From the NCBI RefSeq assembly GCF_000177195.2, contig NC_015953.1:4092001-4156000 (forward strand): a DNA stretch of 64,000 nt, in the 5' to 3' direction. The notes under the pieces were generated by a model that saw only the letters and a list, made by a program, of their open reading frames with translations, did not search any database and was not told where the DNA came from. The DNA is from Streptomyces sp. SirexAA-E. GTDB lineage: Bacteria; Actinomycetota; Actinomycetes; Streptomycetales; Streptomycetaceae. Below, in pieces: positions 58,063 to 64,000 of this stretch. Position 1 is the stretch's first letter, and each line of letters begins with the position of its first letter. The position numbers and the translations under genes were made by a program.

Positions 58063-58872
58063 GTGACAGAAGCGGCGTACCGGACGGACCAAGGCGCGGC
58101 CCTCGCTGCCCCGCCGCTCGTGATGGATCTCAACGCGGACCTCGGGGAGGGGTTCGGGCGCTGGACCCTCACCGAGGACGACGCGCTGCTGACCTGTGTC
58201 ACCAGCGCCAACGTGGCCTGCGGCTTCCACGCGGGCGACCCCTCGGTGATGCGGCGGGTCTGCGACACGGCGGCGGCCCGGGGCGTACGGATCGGGGCGC
58301 AGGTCTCCTACCGGGACCTGGCCGGATTCGGCCGACGTGCCATGGACGTGCCGGCCGCCGAGCTCACGGCCGAGATCGCCTACCAGATCGGCGCCCTGAG
58401 GGTGTTCGCCGAGGCGGCCGGCTCCACCGTCACCTACGTCAAACCGCACGGCGCCCTCTACAACCGCACCGTCCGGGACGACGAACAGGCGGCCGCAGTC
58501 GTCGCCGGGGTGCTGCTCGCCGGTGGCCGCCCCGCCGTCCTGGGGCTGCCCGGATCCCGGCTGCTCGCCCACGCCCGGGAGGCGGGACTGACCGCCGTCG
58601 GGGAGGCCTTCGCCGACCGTGCCTACACGCCCCAAGGCACCCTCGTGCCCCGGGGCGACGAGGGCGCGGTGGTGCACGACGCGGACGAGGTCGTACGCCG
58701 GAGCGTCGGCATGGCCGTCGAGCGCGCCGTGACCGGTGCGGACGGCGGCCGGATACCGGTCGAGGCGAGGTCGCTGTGCGTCCACGGGGACACCCCCGGG
58801 GCCGCGGCGCTCGCCCGGCGCGTCCGGAACGCCCTGGAGGACGCGGGTGTGACCGTGAAGGCGTTCGTGTGA
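58063..58872 (+). CDS. pxpA: 5-oxoprolinase subunit A (LamB/YcsF family)
   Basis: 269 aa. The family core starts at MDLNADLGEGFGRWTL and continues with TSANVACGFHAGDPSVMRRV, GAQVSYRDLAGFGRR and VKPHGALYN. Together with PxpB and PxpC it hydrolyses 5-oxoproline to glutamate using ATP, clearing this damage product of glutamine and glutamate. GTG 58063 fits a -10 box 6 nt upstream; a later ATG (58123) would trim 20 residues. Its stop overlaps the pxpB GTG (GTGA). Confidence 0.92.
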   Translation: MTEAAYRTDQGAALAAPPLVMDLNADLGEGFGRWTLTEDDALLTCVTSANVACGFHAGDPSVMRRVCDTAAARGVRIGAQVSYRDLAGFGRRAMDVPAAELTAEIAYQIGALRVFAEAAGSTVTYVKPHGALYNRTVRDDEQAAAVVAGVLLAGGRPAVLGLPGSRLLAHAREAGLTAVGEAFADRAYTPQGTLVPRGDEGAVVHDADEVVRRSVGMAVERAVTGADGGRIPVEARSLCVHGDTPGAAALARRVRNALEDAGVTVKAFV

Positions 58873-59513
58873 GCGCGGTACGGGTGCTCGCGGCCGGGCC
58901 CGGCGCCCTGCTGGTGGAGCTGGCCTCCGGCGAGTCGGCCGAGGCATTCCACGCGGAGCTGCTGCGCCGCCGGGCCGACGGCGGGCTGCCGGCCGTCCGC
59001 GAGATCGTCCCAGGGGCCACCACCGTGCTGCTCGACGGGATCGAGCCCCGGGCGGTCGCCGGACTGGCCCGGCGGCTGACGTCCTGGGAGGTGCCCCCGC
59101 CGAGCCGGGACGCCGGTGAGGCCGTCGAGATCCCGGTGGTCTACGACGGTCCCGACCTCGCCGACGTGGCCGGAGCGTGGGGCGTGCCCGTCGCCGACGT
59201 ACCGCGCATCCACGCCCGGACGGAGTTCCGGGTGGCGTTCTGCGGGTTCGCGCCCGGGTTCGGCTACCTCACGGGGCTGCCCGGGCACCTGCGCGTACCG
59301 CGCCGGGCCACTCCGCGTAGCCGGGTGCCTGCCGGGGCGCTGGCCCTCGCCGGGCCGTACACCGGCGTCTATCCGCGTCCCTCGCCCGGGGGCTGGCAGC
59401 TCATCGGCCGGATGCCCGGGCCGGAGGTGCTGTGGGACCCGGGGCGCGAGCCGGCGGCGCTGCTGGCGCCCGGTTCCCGGGTGCGTTTCGTGGCCGCGGA
59501 GGACGCCGGATGA
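58869..59513 (+). CDS. pxpB: 5-oxoprolinase subunit B (KipI/AHS1 family)
   Basis: 214 aa. VRVLAAGPGALLVELASGES then VREIVPGATTVLLDGIEP, VVYDGPDLADVAGAWGV, and the AHS1 signature CGFAPGFGYLTGLP, RRATPRSRVPAGALALAG and YPRPSPGGWQLIGRMPG. Overlaps pxpA and pxpC by four bases each, so the three are co-translated. KipI itself is better known as a sporulation kinase inhibitor in Bacillus, but the enzyme role fits this operon. Confidence 0.92.
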   Translation: MSAVRVLAAGPGALLVELASGESAEAFHAELLRRRADGGLPAVREIVPGATTVLLDGIEPRAVAGLARRLTSWEVPPPSRDAGEAVEIPVVYDGPDLADVAGAWGVPVADVPRIHARTEFRVAFCGFAPGFGYLTGLPGHLRVPRRATPRSRVPAGALALAGPYTGVYPRPSPGGWQLIGRMPGPEVLWDPGREPAALLAPGSRVRFVAAEDAG

Positions 59514-60454
59514 CCCGGGAGGCCGGGACGCTGCGGGCCGGGGTTCCGGCGCCGGGGCGCGCGGTCGTACGGTCCGGGGCGCCCGCCGGCCCCGGGCTGG
59601 AGGTCGTCCGGGCCGGGGCGCTGACCACGGTGCAGGACGCGGGGCGCACCGGATGGGCGCATCTCGGGGTGCCCCGGGCGGGCGCCCTGGACGGGCCGGC
59701 CCGGTGTCTGGCCAACCGGCTCGTGGGCAACGCGCCGGACGCGGCCGTGCTGGAGACCACGCTCACGGGGTGTGCGGTCCGGGTGTCCGGCGTCCGGCCG
59801 CTGACCGCCGTGGTCGGCGGTGCGGTGTGCCGGGTGACGGTGGACGGGCGGCCGGTGGCCTGGGGCGCGCCCGTACGCGTGCCGCCGGGGGCGGTGCTGG
59901 AGGCCGGGCCCGCGCTGCACGGGCTTCGCGCGTATCTGGCGTTCGGCGGCGGCCTGGTGCCCGAACCGGTGCTCGGCAGCAGGTCGGCCGACCTGCTCTC
60001 GGGGCTCGGTCCGCCGGTCCTGCGCGACGGCGACGTCCTGCCCGTGGGCGCGGTGGCCCCCGGGCACAGCTGTCCGGCCGTCGGTCCGGTGCCCTGGCCG
60101 GGCACGCCCGGCGAGCTGGTCCTGCCCGTCCGTCTGGGACCGCGCGACGACTGGTTCACGCCCGCCGCGCTGCGTACGCTCACCACCGCCGTGTACCGGG
60201 TCGCGGCGCAGAGCAACCGGATCGGGCTGCGTACCGAGGGGCCCTTCCTGGCACGCGCCAGGGGCGGTGAACTGCCCAGCGAGGGCATGGTGCTGGGTGC
60301 CGTACAGGTGCCGCCGGACGGGCGGCCCGTGGTCTTCCTCAACGACCACCCGACGACCGGTGGTTATCCCGTCGTCGGGGTGGTCGCCGCTTCCGCACTG
60401 GCCGCGGCGGCGCAGGCGCCCCCCGGGACACCGGTGCGCTTCGTGCGGGCCTGA
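59510..60454 (+). CDS. pxpC: 5-oxoprolinase subunit C (KipA/AHS2 family)
   Basis: 314 aa. After a 25-residue loose N-terminus: LEVVRAGALTTVQDAGRTGW, HLGVPRAGALDGPARCLANR, LTGCAVRV, AYLAFGGGLVPEPVLGSRSA and DHPTTGGYPVVGVVA. These are the carboxyltransferase-like AHS2 motifs of PxpC. It completes the pxpABC operon. The next gene, an ECF sigma factor, starts 50 bp later and could be read through. Confidence 0.92.
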   Translation: MTREAGTLRAGVPAPGRAVVRSGAPAGPGLEVVRAGALTTVQDAGRTGWAHLGVPRAGALDGPARCLANRLVGNAPDAAVLETTLTGCAVRVSGVRPLTAVVGGAVCRVTVDGRPVAWGAPVRVPPGAVLEAGPALHGLRAYLAFGGGLVPEPVLGSRSADLLSGLGPPVLRDGDVLPVGAVAPGHSCPAVGPVPWPGTPGELVLPVRLGPRDDWFTPAALRTLTTAVYRVAAQSNRIGLRTEGPFLARARGGELPSEGMVLGAVQVPPDGRPVVFLNDHPTTGGYPVVGVVAASALAAAAQAPPGTPVRFVRA

Positions 60455-60504
60455 ACTCCTCCCAGGACGGCGGGAACCCGAACGCGGTCATCGGCCAACA
60501 GCAG

Positions 60505-61245
60505 GTGACCGTGCCCGCCTCTTCGAGGGACGCCCATGAGCTCCAGAGCCGACCAGTGACCGCCCCGACGGGCACGGAAGCCCGCACCGGCCACGGCGGC
60601 GCCGGCACGAAGGCCCGCCCCGCCGTCGGCGACGCGTCCGACGCGTCCGCCGAGTCCGACGCGTCGGTGGTCAGGCGTTCGCTGACCGACCCCGACGTGT
60701 TCGCCGAGCTGTTCCACCGGTACGCCGACGACATCCACCGCTACGTGGCCCGCAGACTCGGTGCCGAGGCGGCGGACGACCTGATGGCCGAGACCTTCGT
60801 GGTCGCCTTCCAGCAGCGCCGCCGGTACGACCTGGACAGGCCCGAGGCGCGTCCCTGGCTCTACGGGATCGCCACCAACCTCGTCGGCGGACACCGCCGG
60901 GCCGAGGCAAGGCGGCTCCGGGCGATGTCGCGGGCCGCCGCCCCGGACGGGCGCGGGGCCGAGGGAGAGCCGCTGGCGGACCGGGTGGCCGCCCGGGTCA
61001 GTGCCGAGGGCACCCGGGGCGCGCTGGCGGGAGCTCTCGCGGCGCTGCCCGCCCGCTACCGCGACGTGCTGCTGGTGGTGGCCTGGGGGGACCTGGACTA
61101 CGCCGAGGCGGCCGAGGCTTTGGGGGTGCCGGTGGGCACCGTGCGCTCGCGGCTGCACCGGGCCCGCAAGAGGGTGCGCGCCGCACTGGGCGGGGCGGAC
61201 CCCACCCGTACCGGGGACGTTCAGGAGGAGGCCGAGCATGGATGA
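60505..61245 (+). CDS. ECF RNA polymerase sigma factor
   Basis: 246 aa. A variable 50-residue N-terminus rich in Asp, Ala and Ser precedes region 2 (about 58-130: DPDVFAELFHRYADDIHRYV, LMAETFVVAFQQRRRYDLDR) and region 4 (about 170-230: LPARYRDVLLVVAWGDLDYA, EAAEALGVPVGTVRSRLHRA). The start is uncertain: GTG 60505 begins the open frame, but GTG 60556 would also fit. The next gene overlaps by 8 bp and is probably its regulator or partner. Confidence 0.88.
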   Translation: MTVPASSRDAHELQSRPVTAPTGTEARTGHGGAGTKARPAVGDASDASAESDASVVRRSLTDPDVFAELFHRYADDIHRYVARRLGAEAADDLMAETFVVAFQQRRRYDLDRPEARPWLYGIATNLVGGHRRAEARRLRAMSRAAAPDGRGAEGEPLADRVAARVSAEGTRGALAGALAALPARYRDVLLVVAWGDLDYAEAAEALGVPVGTVRSRLHRARKRVRAALGGADPTRTGDVQEEAEHG

Positions 61246-62254
61246 CGTCACCGCGCTGCGGGAGTTCGGGGCCGGTGCGCCCGGCCCGAGCGACGAGGCG
61301 CGGGCCGCCGCCCGCGCCCGGCTGGCCGGCGCCGTCGCCGAGGAGGTCCGCCGGTCGCGGTCCGCCGCGCCGCCGCGGCGGCTGGTGCTGCGGGCGGGGA
61401 TCGCCGCGACGGCGGCCGCCGCCGTGACGGGCGCCCTGGTCGTCGCCCCGCCGGGCGGGGATTCCGGGATCGGACGGGACGAGGACACGCCGCGGATGAC
61501 CACGCTCAGTGCGGCCCAGGTGCTGCACCGGGCCGCCGACCGGTCGCGGTCCGAGGCATCCGGCCTGCCGGTCCCGCGCGACGACCAGTACTTCTACACC
61601 AAGGAGATCACCATCCGGACCCCGCTCGGGGGCGGTGGGAGGACCACGACGTACACGGACGAGAGCTGGGTCTCCGTCGACGGTTCACGGCCCTCCCGGT
61701 ACAGCTACGCCGGACGCGTGCACGACGAACCGCCCCTGACCGGGCACGAGGTGAGGTGGCCGCCCACCGAGTACGCGCAGCTGAAGCGGCTGCCCACCGA
61801 CCCGGACGCACTCCTGCGGACGCTCCGGTACGGCGACGACTCCGGGGCGAGCGACCAGGCGGCGTACATGGACGTGTGCCTCCTGCTGCGCGGGCCGCGT
61901 GTCATGCCGCCCGGATTGCAGGCCGCCGCGTTCGAGGCCCTCTCGCGGCTGCCCGGGGTGGTGGTGGACGCCGACGAGGTGGACGCGCTCGGCCGGCACG
62001 GGATCGGGGTGTCGTACCCGGGCCAGACGTACGGCCTGATCTTCGAGCGGGACACGTACGTGTACCTGGGGCTGCGTCAGGAGGGGAAAAGCGGCCGGAA
62101 GTTCGTGGAGGCCGAGGGGGCGCCGGAGCTGGACGTCCGTGGTCCGGACGGCCGGAAGCCGGTGGCGGGCGAGCTGACCGGTGGGACCGGGTTCGTGGAG
62201 GTCAAGGGCCTGGTGAGGTCGGCCGTGGTGGACGAGCTGGGGCGGCGCCCATGA
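61238..62254 (+). CDS. CU044_5270 family protein, possible anti-sigma-type partner
   Basis: 338 aa. The cytoplasmic N-terminus (about 1-48) with EEVRRSRSAAPPRRLVLRAG leads into one helix at about 50-70 (IAATAAAAVTGALVVAPPGG), followed by an extracellular domain with QYFYTKEITIRTPLGGGGRT and MYLG-like strands. This family is regularly encoded right after ECF sigma genes in actinobacteria, so it is likely a membrane regulator or target. It lacks the zinc-binding HxxxCxxC of classic anti-sigma factors. ATG 61238 follows GGAGGAG. Confidence 0.85.
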   Translation: MDDVTALREFGAGAPGPSDEARAAARARLAGAVAEEVRRSRSAAPPRRLVLRAGIAATAAAAVTGALVVAPPGGDSGIGRDEDTPRMTTLSAAQVLHRAADRSRSEASGLPVPRDDQYFYTKEITIRTPLGGGGRTTTYTDESWVSVDGSRPSRYSYAGRVHDEPPLTGHEVRWPPTEYAQLKRLPTDPDALLRTLRYGDDSGASDQAAYMDVCLLLRGPRVMPPGLQAAAFEALSRLPGVVVDADEVDALGRHGIGVSYPGQTYGLIFERDTYVYLGLRQEGKSGRKFVEAEGAPELDVRGPDGRKPVAGELTGGTGFVEVKGLVRSAVVDELGRRP

Positions 62255-62313
62255 GACCGCAGGCCCGGTCGGGGGGCCGGGCCTGCCTTTCCCCGTTCAC
62301 GCGCCCACCGGAC

Positions 62314-62354
62314 GTTACCGAAGCGTAACTTACCGGTGAGTTACCTCGGGTAAC
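62314..62354. promoter_or_regulatory. Four GTTAC half-sites upstream of the lipase gene
   Basis: GTTAC at 62314 and 62340 and GTAAC at 62325 and 62350 alternate in orientation. The last pair forms the dyad GTTACCTCGGGTAAC; the middle two form GTAACT-N8-AGTTAC. The cluster ends 54 bp before the lipase start and looks like a multi-site operator. Confidence 0.65.
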
Positions 62355-62408
62355 GCCTCGGTGTTAGCTTGCGCTCACCCTGCATCCGAGCAGAGCGAGG
62401 AGTGAGCC

Positions 62409-63815
62409 GTGAGTCCCCGTCAGACCGCCCGTTCCAGCTCGACCGCGCATGACCCCCACCAGGACCTCCGCCCCACCGCACGCCGCCGCGCCCGGCGGCT
62501 GGCCGTGGCCGCCGTCGCCGCCGCGGCCTGCCTGGGCGCCTACGCCGTACCCGCCGCGACCGCCGCCACCGGTACGGAGCAGGTGGTGTCCCGGGGCGTG
62601 ACCATCCCGGCCTTCTACACCCCGCCCGCCGAACTGCCCTCCGCCGACGGCGCCCTCGTCCGGACCGAGCCCCTGCCGCTCGGCCTGAGCCTGCCCGGAC
62701 TGGACGGCCGCCCGGTGCCGGGCACCGCCACCCGGCTGATGTACAAGTCCACGGACTCCACCGGACAGGCCGTCGCGGTCACCGGCGCCTACATCGAACC
62801 CTCGGCCCGCTGGAAGGGGTCCGGCCCCCGCCCCCTGGTGGCGCTGGCCTCGGGGACGATGGGCCAAGGCGACCAGTGCGCCCCCTCGCTCGCCCTCCAG
62901 CACCCCCTGACCATCGGTGAGGGGACGCTGTCCATCGGCTACGACAACCTGGCCGTCTACCGCTTCCTGGCCGCCGGCGCGGCGGTCGTCGTCACGGACT
63001 ACGCGGGCCTGGGCACGACCGACCGGCTGCACACCTACGTCAACCGTCTCGACGAGGGCCACGCGCTGCTGGACGCGGTCCGCGCCGCGCACGACGTGGC
63101 CGGGGCGTCGGTCACCGACGGTTCGCGCGTCGGACTGTACGGCTACAGCCAGGGCGGCGGGGCCGCCGCCGCGGCCGCCGAACTCCAGCCCGGCTACGCG
63201 CCCGACATCGAGCTGGCCGGCACCTACGCCGGAGCGCCGCCCGCCGATCTGACCGAGGTCATGAAGGGCATAGACGGCAGCGCCCTGGCCGGCGCGCTGG
63301 GCTGGTCGATCAACGGCTTCGTCCAGTCCGACCCGTCCCTGCGGGCCGTCGTCGACGCCCGCACCAACGCGACGGGCAAGGCCGCACTGGCGGACACCTC
63401 CACCATGTGCGTCGGCGACGCGATATTCGGCTACGGCTTCACGAGCAGCAAGAAGTGGACCGCCGACGGCCGGTCCCTGGCCGAGATCATCGCGGGCGAG
63501 CCGAAGCTCCAGGCGGTGCTCGCCCAGCAGCGCATCGGCACCCTCAGGCCGAGCGGCCCGGTGCGGCTGGCGACCGGCGTCCACGACGACATCGTGCCGC
63601 ACAAGCAGGCCAGGCAGCTGGCGGTGGACTGGTGCCGCAAGGGCGGTGACGTCACCTACGACGCCCTCGTCCTGCCCAACCTCGGCGACAAGATCCTCAC
63701 CAACCACCTCACCCCGCTCCTCACCGACCAGGGCAAGGCCGTGTCCTGGCTGACGGACCGGCTCGACGGCAAGAAGGCCACCTCCAACTGCTGGTCGATG
63801 CCGGTCCAGCCCTGA
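62409..63815 (+). CDS. Secreted lipase/esterase (LIP family, alpha/beta hydrolase)
   Basis: 468 aa from GTG 62409 (GAGGAG upstream). A signal peptide with a basic n-region (RPTARRRARRLAVAAVAAAA) and an Ala-rich end near residue 52. The nucleophile elbow is GLYGYSQGGGAA (Ser about 243), and VVVTDYAGLGTTDRLHTYVN matches secretory lipases. The acid and histidine are probably in GVHDDIVPHKQA (about 395-406) and TNHLTPLL. Cysteines at about 157, 336, 416 and 463 suggest two disulfides. It would hydrolyse triglycerides or short-chain esters outside the cell. Confidence 0.9.
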   Translation: MSPRQTARSSSTAHDPHQDLRPTARRRARRLAVAAVAAAACLGAYAVPAATAATGTEQVVSRGVTIPAFYTPPAELPSADGALVRTEPLPLGLSLPGLDGRPVPGTATRLMYKSTDSTGQAVAVTGAYIEPSARWKGSGPRPLVALASGTMGQGDQCAPSLALQHPLTIGEGTLSIGYDNLAVYRFLAAGAAVVVTDYAGLGTTDRLHTYVNRLDEGHALLDAVRAAHDVAGASVTDGSRVGLYGYSQGGGAAAAAAELQPGYAPDIELAGTYAGAPPADLTEVMKGIDGSALAGALGWSINGFVQSDPSLRAVVDARTNATGKAALADTSTMCVGDAIFGYGFTSSKKWTADGRSLAEIIAGEPKLQAVLAQQRIGTLRPSGPVRLATGVHDDIVPHKQARQLAVDWCRKGGDVTYDALVLPNLGDKILTNHLTPLLTDQGKAVSWLTDRLDGKKATSNCWSMPVQP

Positions 63816-63833
63816 CGGCACCGGTCCGCAACC

Positions 63834-63884
63834 GCGCGAGGCCGCGGCGGCGTCCGTCCCACGGACGCCGCCGCGGCCTCGCGC
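63834..63884 (+). terminator. Very long perfect hairpin after the lipase gene
   Basis: Two 24-bp perfectly complementary arms (starting GCGCGAGGCCGCGG) with a 3-nt loop CCC, 19 nt after the stop, followed by CCTCTT. Confidence 0.88.
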
Positions 63885-63959
63885 CCTCTTACGCTGGCAT
63901 GACACACGCGTTCAGACAGGGAGCTGCGCCTTCAGGTGGCTGACCCGTAGGCTGGTCAA

Positions 63960-63971
63960 TGGACTAGACCT
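63960..63971. promoter_or_regulatory. dre-like site at the window edge
   Basis: TGGACTAGACCT matches the dre core TGGTCTAGACCA at 10 of 12 positions. It lies in the region after the lipase terminator, so it would serve a gene beyond the window. Confidence 0.5.
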
Positions 63972-64000
63972 ATAGACGCTCCGAAGAATTGGAATCCCAT

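Noticed and set aside
63899..63943. A 14-codon frame (MTHAFRQGAAPSGG) as a leader peptide
   Set aside because: No ribosome binding site or attenuator-like structure follows, and the codons show no regulatory bias.

Overview
The window is high-GC, densely coding actinobacterial DNA. GTG starts, four-base stop/start overlaps, TANNNT -10 boxes placed just before start codons, and families such as MsiK, the DUF397/WhiJ-like pair, DUF574 methyltransferases, DasR- and CebR-type operators and a GAF-PAS-GGDEF CdgB all point to Streptomyces or a very close relative. From memory, the order msiK - terD - cdgB - nagKA - otsBA - thrC - csp - groEL2 resembles the S. coelicolor core chromosome (not checked against a database). 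No rRNA genes, CRISPR arrays or intact mobile elements were seen.

Layout. (1) 1-4.5 kb: a peptide/nickel-type substrate-binding lipoprotein cut by the window edge, a fused two-domain permease and an MdtH-like MFS exporter. (2) 4.5-11.7 kb: cysS, rlmB, a DoxX membrane protein, a nucleotidyltransferase, a small secreted protein and msiK, the shared ATPase of sugar ABC importers. (3) 11.8-24.6 kb: an accessory-flavoured stretch with tRNA-Thr and an adjoining integrase remnant, a TetR/dehydrogenase pair, a DUF397/methyltransferase/WhiJ-like regulator group, a frameshifted FAD oxidoreductase, a hydroxyurea/streptomycin-type kinase, an acetyltransferase, a quinone reductase, a pentapeptide protein, TerD and ArfB. 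(4) 24.6-41 kb: core functions: a flavin reductase, the diguanylate cyclase CdgB, GlcNAc catabolism (nagK-nagA) divergent from a sugar-binding lipoprotein with two DasR-like sites, trehalose and glucosylglycerate synthesis (otsB, otsA, gpgS), a SAM-I riboswitch ahead of a ThrC-like enzyme and a MoaD/CysO-like sulfur carrier, a cold-shock protein and groEL2 under tandem CIRCE sites. (5) 41-50 kb: a secreted GH9 cellulase with CebR boxes, then several regulator/target pairs (PadR/HAAS, TetR/reductase, ArsR/MFS). (6) 50-64 kb: small stress-type proteins, a MurNAc operon (murR-murQ-PTS EIIBC), MFS and HD proteins, 5-oxoprolinase pxpABC, an ECF sigma factor with a CU044_5270 partner, and a secreted lipase.

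Much of the window concerns recovery of polymer-derived sugars: GlcNAc, MurNAc and cellulose products, with MsiK as likely ATPase for orphan binding proteins and CdgB linking to development. The most striking unit is the SAM riboswitch/ThrC-like/sulfur-carrier group, which fits sulfur-carrier-dependent homocysteine synthesis better than threonine synthesis. A second general observation is that at least 13 genes have a TANNNT hexamer 6-7 nt before the start codon, so their transcripts are predicted to be leaderless.
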